From contig CM075729.1 of NCBI GenBank assembly GCA_037974335.1, forward strand, positions 99,802,932 through 99,866,931: DNA of 64,000 nucleotides. Reading direction: 5' to 3'. Within the stretch, counting starts at the first letter, position 1. Each line of letters opens with the position of its first letter. The DNA comes from Prionace glauca. Its lineage: Eukaryota > Chordata > Chondrichthyes > Carcharhiniformes > Carcharhinidae. The position numbers and the translations under genes were made by a program. The notes beneath the pieces are model-generated. The model made no database searches, was not told the DNA's origin, and saw nothing but the letters and a program-made list of their open reading frames with translations. Of this stretch, positions 53,385 through 62,929 are shown piece by piece.

Positions 53385-54335
53385 AAATGTGTGTTTTTCA
53401 TGTTGGCAAGATGTAACTAATCGAGGTCAATAACCAGAGAGCAGAGATCAACAGTGCTGGGACCCCAACTATTAACAATCTAGAAAATGATTTGGGTGAA
53501 AGGACCGAACGTATAGTCACTAAATTTATTGATAACAGTGAGATAGGTAGGAAAGGAAGTTGTCTGACATAGACAGAGAGTCGTCTAATGTGAGAAAATG
53601 TGAACTTGCCCATGTTGGCAGGAACAAACACAAATCACCCTATTGAAATGGAGAGATTACAACTCAGTGACACAGGGGGATTTGGCTGTCCTGATCCACC
53701 AATCAGAGAATGTTATTCTGCAGGTAGAAGTGGTTAGGAAGACAAATGGTTTTTATTGCAAAAGGAATGGATTATAAAAGTAGAAGTTTCATTGCCCCTA
53801 TCCAGGGCCTTGATGAGACCACATCTGGAATAATGAGTACAGTTTCAGTCTCCTCAGTTGAACAGGAATATAAGTCCTTGCATTTCAGAGACGGTTCACT
53901 CAATTCATTCCTGGGATGAAGGGTTTATCTGATGAAAAATGTTGAATATTTTGGGCCTGAATCCATTGTAGTTTAGAAGAGTGATCTCATTAAAATAGAT
54001 TAGATCTTGAGACGATTTGACAGGGTAGATACTGAGAGGCTGTTTCCACTTGTGGGAGATTGTAGAATACCGTTTAAAAATAAGATGCCTCTTTTTTGAG
54101 ATGGTGATAAGGAGAAGTATCTCTTTCTCAGAGGGCCCTTTCCCAGAGAGCAATGGAAGCTGAGTCATTAAACATATTCACACTGAGTTAGACAGATTTC
54201 TGATCGGCGGTTGAATCTGGAGTGAGGGGCTGGGGGGCTGTGAGGAGGGGGAAACAGGGAAGTGGAACTGAGACCACAACCATGATCTTGTTGAATGGCT
54301 CGAAGGGCCGAATGGCCTACTCCTACTCTAAATGT
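53385..54335 (+). mobile_element. Old CR1 copy
   Basis: Decayed blocks in CR1 order: GTGCTGGGACCCCAACTATT (GSVLGPxLF region), AAATTTATTGATAACAGTGA (FADD region), GAAAATGTGAACTTGCCCAT, GACCACATCTGGAATAATGA (RPHLEYC region), TGTTTCCACTTGTGGGAGAT and the 3' end GGGCCGAATGGCCTACTCCT. No frame of useful length remains. Confidence 0.75.
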
Positions 54336-54504
54336 TTTTCCCTCTGTCTGGTTGAGAATCACAGCACTTTCAGTTTGTTGTTCAGTTCTCTAACCTGCTA
54401 CAGTTTATTCTCCCTGGTGACTGATGATGTTATTGACAGTAATTCTCTGATTGGATGCAACACTCTCCAAAAAGTTGATTTTGACATGGAACTCAACCTG
54501 TCCA

Positions 54505-54583
54505 GGACTCTTCTACCCGGAGACTGATGACTCACTGACTCTTTCTACTCTAATTGGACACTGATATCGCAGTGAACCAATCA
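54505..54583 (+). promoter_or_regulatory. MHC-type S-X-Y promoter module
   Basis: An X1-box-like CCCGGAGACTGATG lies at 54516-54529, overlapping an X2/AP-1-like TGACTCA (54528-54534). Exactly 20 nt after the X1 GATG comes a Y box CTAATTGGAC (54550-54559), an inverted CCAAT that would bind NF-Y. The human HLA-DRA promoter has the same GATG-to-CTGATTGG gap of 20 nt, from memory. A GGACTCTTC at 54505-54513 resembles an S box but sits closer than usual. A second CCAAT (54577-54583) follows. RFX, CREB and NF-Y, with CIITA or NLRC5, act on such modules in known vertebrate MHC genes. No TATA box is seen. The start of transcription is unknown. Confidence 0.6.
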
Positions 54584-54744
54584 GTGTGGAGGGATCTGAG
54601 TTTCGGGCAGACAGCACTGGGTAAGGAGCTCACAAGAGGGGCAGAGGGAGAGAGAGAGAGACCTACAGAGACACAGACTGTGAACAGGACTGAGAAGGAA
54701 CAGGACAAACAGAATTCCTACCAAACTCTTCATTCAAGACAACA

Positions 54745-54793
54745 ATGCTGAGGGTTATTCTACTGACCCTTCTCTGTGGAGGGGTCTCTGCAG
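54745..54793 (+). CDS. Signal-peptide exon 1 of a probable MHC-type gene (partial)
   Basis: ATG at 54745 has A at -3. The frame encodes MLRVILLTLLCGGVSA, a 16-residue signal peptide with a short basic start, a hydrophobic core and small residues before the cleavage site. It ends with one base of the next codon at 54793, followed by a consensus donor GTGAGT (54794-54799), so intron 1 is phase 1. MHC class I, class II and beta-2-microglobulin genes all have a leader exon ending in phase 1, which agrees with the MHC-type promoter 186 bp upstream. The residues cannot tell these apart. No second exon was recognised before 64000; intron 1 would then contain several repeats. Alternatives are another secreted protein or a solitary promoter-exon relic. 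Confidence 0.55.
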
Positions 54794-54834
54794 GTGAGTA
54801 ATGGGCTCTGAGAGGGTCTCAGTGACTGGGTACT

Positions 54835-55175
54835 GGTTGGCATGGTGGTTAGCACTGCTGTCTCACAGTGCCAGGGACCCGGGTTCAATTCCAGCTTTGA
54901 GTGACAGTGTGGAGTTTCCACATTCTTCCCCCTGTCTGTTGGGTTTCCTCCGGGTGCTCTGGTTTTCTCCCACAGTCCAAAGATGTGCGGGTTAGATGGA
55001 TTGGCCGTGCTATTGTCCAAAGATGTGTCAGTTGCGGGGATTAGCTGGGTGAATATATGGGGTTACAAGGATAGGACAGGGGACGGGGCCTAGATAAAGT
55101 GCTCTCTCAGAGGTCGAGTGCTCTGCAGACTTGATGGGCCAAATGGCTTCCTTTGGCACTGGAAGGATTCAATTA
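54835..55175 (+). mobile_element. HE1-type SINE in the putative intron 1
   Basis: Head TTGGCATGGTGGTTAGCACT, B box GGGTTCAATTCC, body TGGAGTTTCCACATTC and AGTCCAAAGATGTGCGGGTT, a duplicated TCCAAAGATGTG segment at 55016, and tail GGCACTGGAAGGATTCAATT. It begins 36 bp after the splice donor. 55176-55598 holds nothing recognised. Confidence 0.9.
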
Positions 55176-55598
55176 ACTCTCGACTCAGTGGATAATGGCG
55201 TCAGACTGTCTCTGTACCAGGTTGGGTACTGGATACGGGGAGAGAGAGATAAGAGGGGAATTGTTTGGGGGAAGTGGCTTTAAGAATCAGGGACACTGAT
55301 CTGGAGAGAGTGCAGGGGGCCTTGAGGGTTAGGGTGATGGGTCTACAGCGGGACAGAGCAGTAGGTAGTTTGGAGGCCTAAGGATTCGAGGCACGAGGCT
55401 GAAGAGTGAGTGAGAAATGGTGCTGAGGACTAAGATTTAGTCAGACGAGGCTGGAGAATGAGTTCAGACAGAGAAACACGGTGAAAGGAGAGCCTTGATT
55501 CTCTCACCAACCGGTTAACCCCTGGCTGATCCACCTTTGCTGTGACTGTCAATATGAAGCTATCTATAGACAGAGAAACAGATTTAACATCCTTAACA

Positions 55599-55648
55599 GG
55601 GGCAGCACGGTGGCACAGAGGTTAGCACTTCTGCTTCACAATCAGAGA
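55599..55648 (+). mobile_element. HE1-type SINE head, 5' part of a split copy
   Basis: GGGGCAGCACGGTGGCACAG, AGGTTAGCACTTCTGCTTCA and CAATCAGAGA. Interrupted after TCACAATCAGAGA (55636-55648) by a Penelope-like insertion; resumes at 56241. Confidence 0.92.
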
Positions 55649-56240
55649 TTAAAGAGATGTGTATTGTCTCCAGACAGTACAGTAAGTGAGGTTTTGCAGA
55701 TGTTTGAATGAACATCGCTCGACAATCACCAGGCAAGACTGTTCCCTTCCTGTTGGTGAACACTTCAGTGGTCACGGGCATTCAGCCTCTGACCTTCGGG
55801 TAAGCATTCTCCAAGGTGGCCTTCACGACACACGACAGCGCAGAGTCGCTGAACAGAGACTGATAGCCAAGTTCCGCACACATGAGGACGGTCTCAACAG
55901 GGATCTTGGGTTCATGTCGCACTATCTGTAACCCCCATGACTTGCCTGGGTTTGCAAAACCTCACTTACTGTACTGTCTGGAGACAATACACATCTCTTT
56001 AACCTGTGATCAGTGCTCCTTCTACTCACATTATCAGCCACTTCAGGTCTTGAACAGCAGGTTAGGTGTAAGGATTCGCATTCTAATCAGTAATCTGTAA
56101 ATTGTTTGTGCTTTATATGCTCTGTCTGAGGCCAGAACTCTCCATTCACCTGAAGAAGAGGGAAACCTCGAAAGCTAGTGAGTTTACTATCAAATAAATT
56201 GGTTGGACTTAAACCTGGAGTTGTCAGACATTTTACTGTG
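55649..56240 (+). mobile_element. Penelope-like element insertion with 50-bp inverted repeat and GIY-YIG remnant
   Basis: Flanked by a 13-bp target duplication TCACAATCAGAGA (55636-55648 and 56241-56253). Its first 50 bases (55649-55698) are the exact reverse complement of 55953-56002. Between them a frame (to 55931) encodes LPVGEHFSGHGHSASDLRV, RQRRVAEQRLIAKFRTHEDG and LNRDLGFMSHYL, which resembles the C-terminal part of a GIY-YIG endonuclease of Penelope-like elements (conserved E and GLN). The 3' UTR has CTGAAGA (56150-56156), a GAGG-GAAA-CCTC hairpin, GAAA, and GTTGGACTTAAACCTGG. It is 5'-truncated and not functional. Confidence 0.75.
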
Positions 56241-56525
56241 TCACAATCAGAGACGCAGGTTCAACTCCTGGTTTGGGTTATTGTCTGTGCAGAGTTTGCA
56301 CATTCTCCCTGTGTCTGTGTGGGTTTCCTCCAGGTGCTCCAGTTTCCCCCTACAGTTCAAACCTGCGTGGATTTGGTGGATTGGCCATGCTAAATTACCC
56401 CTTAGTGTCAGGGTGACTAGCTAGGGTAAATGTATGGGGTTATGGGAATAGGGCCTGGGTGGGATTGTGGTTAGTGCAGACCGATGGGCTGAATTGCCGC
56501 TTTCTGCGTTGTAGGGATTCTATGA
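56241..56525 (+). mobile_element. HE1-type SINE, 3' part of a split copy
   Basis: Resumes with the duplicated TCACAATCAGAGA, then GCAGGTTCAACTCCTGG (B box), GTGCAGAGTTTGCACATTCT, TGGATTGGCCATGCTAAATT and tail TTGTAGGGATTCTATGATTC. 56526-57015 is AT-rich with no recognised feature. Confidence 0.92.
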
Positions 56526-57015
56526 TTCTGATCAAAGATCATCAAGCTGAAACATTCTCTGTCTCTCACTCTATAAAAAACTGAGTGGAGTATTTCCGGC
56601 ATTTTTTGTTTTAAATTCAGATTTCCAACTTATTCAGTATTTTATTTTGTAAAAATCTTTCTCAGTTTGAAAGCTTTAATTAACCTCAAAAATCCACAGT
56701 TTTACAAAGAGAATATTCTCGATTTTCACCACCATTTATGTGAAAAACTGTTTTCTGATTTCCCTCCTGAATGGCCAAGGTTTCATTTTGAGATGATGTC
56801 CCTTATTCATGTTCCTCCCACCAGAGGGAGCAGTTTCTCTATCTCTAAACCCTTTCTGTCCATTGTAAATTAATTGAGTGTTTAGTTGTGTTCAGACAGT
56901 GGGATTAATCAGGAATTCATTGTGATCCTATTAATCGGGGTAAATTCACACTCTGGTAGTTGGGTCACAAGGTTCCTGTTTGTCTCTGTTAATAAAAAAT
57001 TGTAAACGGGTAATG

Positions 57016-57395
57016 ATTACAACAACAACTTGCATTTATATAGCCCTTTGAACACAATAAAATGTCCTGTGGAGATTCACAGGAACATTCTAGCACGAGC
57101 TGTGACAGTGAGTTGTATCAGGAGATATTAGGCCAGAATAATAAATATTTGGTCAGAGGTAGTGGTTAAGGATTGTCTGAAGCAGAGAAGGGGGGAGGTT
57201 TAAGGAGGAAATTCCAGACGGTTCGGGTCCAAGCAGCTGAAGAATTGATGAACAATGGCGGAGTGATTAAAATCAGAGTTGCTGAGGAGACCAACACTAC
57301 AGGAGTGGAGTTAGATTGGAGGGTTGTGGGGATGGAGGAGAGGGAGGAGTGAGACCATGGAGGGATTTGAAAACACGGAGAGAATTTTCACATTA
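57016..57395 (-). mobile_element. LINE (L2-like) 3' end, antisense
   Basis: Starts with AACAACAACTTGCATTTATA (complement of a TTGTTG-type tail). The minus strand matches the remembered 3' region of a shark LINE: CCATGGTCTCACTCCTCCCT, CTCCTCAGCAACTCTGATTT, GCTTGGACCCGAACCGTC. Coding similarity is decayed. It continues at 57866. Confidence 0.6.
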
Positions 57396-57552
57396 AGATG
57401 TTGCAGGTTAGGTTGATTGGCCGTGCTAAATTGCCCCTTAGTGTTAGGGGGATTAGCAGGGTAAATGGATGGGGCCTGGGTGGGTTGTGATCGGTGTGGA
57501 CTTAATGAGCTAAACACTCCTCCTTCTGCACACTGTGGGCATTCTATGTTGT
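57396..57552 (+). mobile_element. HE1-type SINE, 5'-truncated
   Basis: GCAGGTTAGGTTGATTGGCC, GTGCTAAATTGCCCCTTAGT, TGGGCCTGGGTGGGTTGTGA and tail CTGCACACTGTGGGCATTCT. Confidence 0.85.
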
Positions 57553-57562
57553 TCAACCGGGA

Positions 57563-57862
57563 CCCAATCTTTAAAGTAAAGTTTATTTAAGCTTACATTA
57601 ACACTGCAATGAAATTACTGTGAAAATCCCCCAGTCACCACACTCCGGCACCTGTTCGGGTGCACTGAGGGAGAATTTAGCGTGGCTCGTGCACCTAATC
57701 AGCATATCTTTCAGACTGGGAGGAAACGAGCACCCGAATGAAACCCATGCAGACACGGGGAGAATGTGCAAACTCTGCACAGTCACCCAAGCCGGAATTG
57801 AACTTGCATCCCTGGTGCTTTAAGGCAGCAGTGCTGACCACTGCGCCATCGTGCCACCCCTG
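57563..57862 (-). mobile_element. HE1-related longer SINE, antisense
   Basis: GTAAAGTTTATTTAAGCTTA, ATTAACACTGCAATGAAATT, GTCACCACACTCCGGCACCT, then the HE1-like body complement GGGGAGAATGTGCAAACTCT and the head complement GCAGTGCTGACCACTGCGCC. It has a 3' region different from HE1 copies ending in TTCTATG. Confidence 0.85.
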
Positions 57863-57865
57863 TCA

Positions 57866-58090
57866 GCGTCTGTCAACCTGTCAGCAATTGTCTGGGTGAC
57901 AGGTCCGGGTTCAGATTCAGGCTCCTGAGTTTTGGATGACCTCAAGTGTACTGAGGTTAGAAGATGGGAGTGTGTTGGAACAGTCAGCTCCAGGGGTAAT
58001 GGAGTGAGGAGTGAGGGTTTCAGCAGTCGATGAGCTGAGATAGGGTGATGTCGGGTGATATTACAGAGGTGGAACTGGATGGTACAGTTC
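57866..58090 (-). mobile_element. LINE (L2-like) C-terminal region, antisense
   Basis: GAGTTTTGGATGACCTCAAG, GGAACAGTCAGCTCCAGGGG, GAGGGTTTCAGCAGTCGATG and TATTACAGAGGTGGAACTGG are the complement of the ETLIHAFVTSRLDYSNALL-type coding region of the same LINE as 57016-57395. Confidence 0.6.
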
Positions 58091-58129
58091 CATTATTCAC
58101 CGCTTGGCAAACTGGCAGGTGATAGTTTT

Positions 58130-58468
58130 AAATTTTAAACATTTCCATTAGATCATCACTTAATCTTCTAAATCAACAAAATGCAAGCCCAGCCTGTGTA
58201 ACCTGTCCTCTTAATTTAATCCCTTTAACCCCAGGGACATTCTGCTGAAACTTCACTGCATTCCCTCCAAGGCAATAGGATATGCGATGCCCAAAACTGA
58301 ACACAGTTCTCCAGAGGGGGATGAAACTGATCTCTGGAACATAATTTCCGACCCTCAGTATTCTAGCCCTTGAGATAAAGGACAGCATTCTGTAATGTTT
58401 CTATCTGTCCAATATATCTTTGGTTTTGTATCCCTAAATCTTTGGACTTGTCCACAGTTCCCAATTTC
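58130..58468 (-). mobile_element. Old CR1, antisense, C-terminal part
   Basis: Complement blocks ATTAGATCATCACTTAATCT, TGTGTAACCTGTCCTCTTAA, CACTGCATTCCCTCCAAGGC and GGACAGCATTCTGTAATGTT follow the CR1 order. Split by an HE1 SINE; continues at 58776. Confidence 0.75.
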
Positions 58469-58473
58469 TCACT

Positions 58474-58775
58474 GGGGCAGCACGGTGGCACAGTGGTTAG
58501 CATTGCTGCCTCATAGTGTGAGGGACCCGGGTTCAATTCCTGTCTTGGGTAACTGTCTGTGTGGAATTTGCACATACTCCCCGTGTCCTCTGGGTGCTCT
58601 GCTTTCCTCCCACAGTCCAAAGATGTGCAGGTCAGGTGAATTAGCTCTGGTAAATGTGCAGGGTTACAGAGATAGGGCAGGGAGGAGGGCCAGGGTACAA
58701 TGCTTTTTTGGAGAGTCAGCACAGACCCAAAGGACCGGATGGCCTCTTTCTGCACTATGGGATTCTGTTCCATAG
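58474..58775 (+). mobile_element. HE1-type SINE inside old CR1
   Basis: Head GGGGCAGCACGGTGGCACAG, GTTAGCATTGCTGCCTCATA, B box GGTTCAATTCC, body ACAGTCCAAAGATGTGCAGG, tail TTTCTGCACTATGGGATTCT. Confidence 0.92.
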
Positions 58776-59070
58776 ATTTTATAGACCATGCCAGAAATAT
58801 TCAGTTTGATTTTTTTAAGTTCCACAGTGGATGATCTGTCTTTCCCACATTAAACTCAATATGTTATAGTTTTATCCACTCACTTTATCTGTTAATATCC
58901 CTTTGGAACTTTCTGTTCCCATCGATGCAACTTACTGACCATCTGAACTTAGTAACATTTATAACTTTGATACACAACATTCCTTCACTGATACATTTAT
59001 AAATGTGATGAACAGTTATGGTCCCAGTACAGATCCCTGCGAGAGCACCCTACACATCCAACCAATCAGA
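58776..59070 (-). mobile_element. Old CR1, antisense, RT part
   Basis: TTTCCCACATTAAACTCAAT (complement of the EFNVGK region), GTAACATTTATAACTTTGAT (FADD region decayed), TTTATAAATGTGATGAACAG and GGTCCCAGTACAGATCCCTG (GSVLGPL region). Continues 58130-58468. Confidence 0.8.
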
Positions 59071-59139
59071 TTACTTACTTATTAACCCCAATCCCTGTCT
59101 CCGACCTCCCAAAACTATCCCCAGCCCAAGTCCAAAGAC

Positions 59140-59470
59140 CGCATCTCGTTCAGAGATCTCGGAGGGTGGTGTGGCTGGAGGAAGTTACAGGGATAGGGAG
59201 GGGCGAGGCCATGGAGGAATTTGAAAACAAGATGAGAATTTTAACATGGGCCAGTCAGTGAGCACAGGAAGTGATAGGGGAATGAGATTTGCCGCGAGTT
59301 AAAAATGTCGGTGGGAGTTTTGGATCATCTCAAGTTTCCAGAGGTGGGAGATCAGCAAGGAGAGTGTTGAACTATCAAGTGGTGGGAAAGGTATGAGCGA
59401 GGGCTTCAGCAGAAGAACAGCTGAGATCAGCTGACATCAGAGGTGGAGCTCAGCAGTCTTAGTTTCAGAA
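59140..59470 (-). mobile_element. LINE (L2-like) fragment, antisense
   Basis: GAGATCTCGGAGGGTGGTGT, GAGGGGCGAGGCCATGGAGG, TTTTGGATCATCTCAAGTTT and GAGGGCTTCAGCAGAAGAAC match the same LINE region as 57016-58090. 59471-59654 is not assigned. Confidence 0.65.
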
Positions 59471-59654
59471 TCTCATCTCCGTGCCAAGTATGACAGCAAG
59501 GATCCAATTCTCGGAAATATAGAGAGGATCCCGGCTTAGGAAACCCGATTTCAGAATCCTGTCCCTGAAACCGGCACCCACCATTTTTGGTGCAGGAATG
59601 GAGTTGGGTTGTCGTTTGCACACCCGTGCTTCACAGAGACAGTGCACTTGTAAA

Positions 59655-60690
59655 ACATAGAACATAGAACACTACAGCACAAACAGGCCCTTCGGCCCAC
59701 GAGTTGCGCTGGTCACATCAACACCTACCAACCTACAGACCTATCTATAACCCTCAATCTCATTAAACCCCATATACTCATCCAGAAGTCTTTTAAAAGA
59801 CCCCAGCGAGTTCGCCTCCACAACCACTGACGGCAGCCGATTCCATTCACTCACCACCCTCTGAGTGAAAAACTTACCCCTAACATCACTTCTGAACTTC
59901 CCTCCCTGTACCTTAAATCTGTGTCCTCTCGTAGCAACCATTTCAACCCGGAGAAATAGCCTCTGAGAGTCCACCCTATCTATTCCTCTCAACATTTTGT
60001 AAACTTCTATCAGGTCGCCTCTCAACCTTCGTCTCTCCAGGGAAAAGAGTCCCAGCTTCCTCAACCTAACTTCATAAGGCATGCCTCCCAGTCCAGGCAA
60101 CATCCTTGTAAATCTCCTCTGTACCCTCTCAATAGCTTCTACATCTTTCCTATAGTGAGGCGACCAGAACTGCGCACAATACTCTAAATGAGGCCTGACA
60201 AGGGTCGTATAAAGTTGCAGCATTACCTCCCGACTCCTAAACTCAATCCCTCGATTAATGAAGGCCAGTACACCATACGCCTTCTTGACCACCTCCTCCA
60301 CCTGTGAGGCCGATTTAAGAGTCCTGTGGACCCGGACCCCTAGATCCTTCTGCTCTTCAACGCTACTAAGACTCCTGCCCTTGATAGTGTACTCGTTCAT
60401 CCCGTTGGTTCTGCCAAAATGGACTACTACACATTTATCCGCGTTGAAGTCCATCTGCCACTTCTCCGCCCAGTCCTGCATCCTATCTATGTCCTGCTGC
60501 AACTTTTGCCATCCTTCCAGACCATCCACAACACCACCAACCTTAGTGTCATCAGTGAACTTACTTACCCATCCCTCCACTTCCTCATCCAGGTCATTTA
60601 TGAAAATGACAAACAGCAAGGGTCCCAGAACAGATCCTTGAGGCACTCCGCTGGTGACTGACCTCCATTCAGAAAAAGTACAACAACTTT
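59655..60690 (-). mobile_element. CR1 LINE subfamily A, antisense
   Basis: Tail complement ACATAGAACATAGAACACTA at 59656. The minus strand has one open frame (60703-59741): [25 protein letters not shown] (catalytic FADD changed to FTDD), DWAEKWQMDFNADKC, LEYCAQFWSPHYRKD, MLRGIDRVDSQRLFLR, FFTQRVVSEWNRLP to the natural stop. 5'-truncated at the GVPQGS block. 60691-61820 beyond it is AT-rich then G-rich, without a supported gene. Confidence 0.93.
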
Positions 60691-61824
60691 CAAACAGATC
60701 CAATTGTCAGTGGAATGTTTAAAACATGACGTGCGGGCTATAGGGGTCTCAGGATAAAGTCTTAAATAGACAGACTTCTTGGGACGGATGGGGCATCCTT
60801 TTGGTGAGATAAGGTGTCTTTCTGGAGAAGTTGAGGGAAAGCTTCAGGAGAGATAAAGATGACATTTTGGAGAAATAACATTCTATTTGGAATTGTTAGA
60901 AACATGAATATGCATAAAAAGTGAAAAACTCATTGGAACTGTTGAGATATTAAGGGAATTCTCAAAGCACATTGGAACTGCTGAGCTTTAAAGGGATATT
61001 AATCTCCTGCCCTTTCAATGTGAAGAAAAAGAATCCTATGGTTGAAAAAAAAAGCTTGATATTTCACTTTATTAACAAGCCTGTGGGTTATCATTATATG
61101 ATTTATTCTACATGACTAGATTCAAAGCCTGTCGTTACCACAGTGGGCTATCTGTGTCAATTCAAGTTTGATTGACAGCTGCAAATGTTTCTAAAGTCTT
61201 TGATATTGGGCTATGTATACAAATACTCGTTTTTCTAAGGGATCAAGCACAAAATGTTTGTTTTTCTAAGGGATTGTGAATCGGTTTTTATGAATGAGGG
61301 TGTTTTTATACACATAAAGTATACTTAGGACCCATGCTAAGATTAAATAAAGTTCTGAGGTCTGCCCATGATGGATACTTGGAGAGTTGGCATGGAGGCT
61401 GTAAGAGGAAACTTGGTGGGGGAGGGTGGGTCATGGGTTAATATTACATTTGAAAGGCCAGGGGGGTTGACTAGAATGGCATTGTTTGCCATTGGGGTTA
61501 AAAAGGAGAATGGGGGGGTAGAGGTTGACATGGATGGGCCATGGGGAGGGGGTGTGAGGGCTGGAGGGATGTTATGTGGGGTTTTTTTACAGCTGGGACA
61601 GAGTCCTGGATTGTGGAGGCTGAACTTTCACACAGCTCACCTCCACACCTGGCAATTCCTCCAAACACATTCCAGGAGCGACAAACCCAATTCCAGTTAA
61701 CAGACGTACCCACCCACAGAATTCAAACATCCAGGACACTTAGTCCTCAATTGGGTTTAAATAGCAAAACACAAAGTTCTTTATGAATAAGGCCGATCGT
61801 CCAATTCAACAGCCTGATGTTGCC

Positions 61825-61870
61825 CTCCCCATATCTTTTGATCCCTTTAGCCCCAAGAGCTATATCTAAC
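61825..61870 (-). mobile_element. Possible short LINE remnant, antisense
   Basis: CCCCATATCTTTTGATCCCT and TTAGCCCCAAGAGCTATATC resemble the complement of an old CR1-type segment (near the RGDLIxxYK block). Too short for a firm call. The rest of 61341-62008 shows nothing I can assign. Confidence 0.35.
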
Positions 61871-62008
61871 TTTGCAAACAGACTGGTTTAATCTCAGACT
61901 GCTGCCTGGATGAGGAATAGACAATCCATCTCTCTGTCATCAACACACAGTAACTCTGTCCCAAATGAGAGATTCTTGTAGCCCCCCCCAAACCCAACAT
62001 TGAATTAG

Positions 62009-62520
62009 AACATAGAACATTACAGCGCAGAACAGGCCCTTCGGCCCACGATGTTGCACCGACCAGTTACAAAACAATGACCCACTAGCCTAAACCAATC
62101 CCTTTCCATCCATAAACCTATCCACAGATCTCTTAAACGCCCCCAAACTAGGCGCATTTACAACTGCAGCAGGCAGGGCATTCCAGTCCCTCACCCTCTG
62201 GATAAAGAACCTGCCCCTGACATCCGTCCTATAACTACTCCCCCTTAATTTAAAGCCATGCCCCCTCGTGCTAGCTTTCTCCATCCTAGGAAAAAGGCTA
62301 TCACTATCCACCCTATCTAAACCTCTAATCACCTTATATGTTTCAATAAGATCCCCTCTTAGCCACCGTCTTTCCAGCGAAAACAACCCCAAATCCCTCA
62401 GTCTCTCCTCATAGGACTTCCCCTCCATACCAGGCAACATCCTGGTAAACCTCCTCTGCACCTTCTCCAAAGCCTCCACATCCTTCCTGTAATGTGGGGA
62501 CCAGAACTCAGTATAACTCA
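62009..62520 (-). mobile_element. CR1 LINE subfamily C 3' end, antisense
   Basis: Tail complement AGAACATAGAACATTACAGC. The minus strand frame (62521-62090) gives FWSPHYRKDVEALEKVQRRF, MLPGMEGKSYEERLRDLG, TYKVIRGLDRVDSDSLFPR, FFIQRVRDWNALPAAVV. 5'-truncated. 62521-62769 is unassigned. Confidence 0.93.
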
Positions 62521-62769
62521 AACCTCCATGGCGTCTTGGTGAGCAGAGTAATCATCCTTCTCATTCCTTAGCCCGCGAGTTAGTCAATACATTGGAGATG
62601 TTAGTCAGGACAAGACATCAAACTCCATCTTATACTGTCTCCAATAAATTCTCTGATTCTGCTGACTGTCACTCTCACACTCCAGTTCCTCAACCCGAAT
62701 CTGCACTTGCCCTGACTGAGACAGAAATTCCCCATCGCAATCTTTCAATAGGAGAGTTACCCTAAACCC

Positions 62770-62925
62770 TTCTCTCTCCCTCTCGCTCTCTCTGTGGGTG
62801 GGTTAACACAGACCCCTCTCTCTTCCTCAGCTAGCTGAGGTCTTTCTCTCTCTGCCTGTGCCCCCCTCTTTCTCTCTCGCTCTGCCTGTGCCCCGCTCTC
62901 CCTCTCTCTTTCTCACTCTGGGAGG
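62770..62925. repeat. CT-rich simple sequence
   Basis: TCTCTCCCTCTCGCTCTCTC and repeated CTCTCTCTTTCTCACTCTG and CTGCCTGTGCCCC units; two imperfect copies of a CTCTGCCTGTGCCCC unit occur at 62850-62895. Confidence 0.8.
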
Positions 62926-62929
62926 TTAG

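Noticed and set aside
61541-61786. Tapasin-like N-terminus (ESWIVE resembling a WFVED motif)
   Set aside because: Only five or six residues match, the remainder has no tapasin features, and it lies far from the leader exon.
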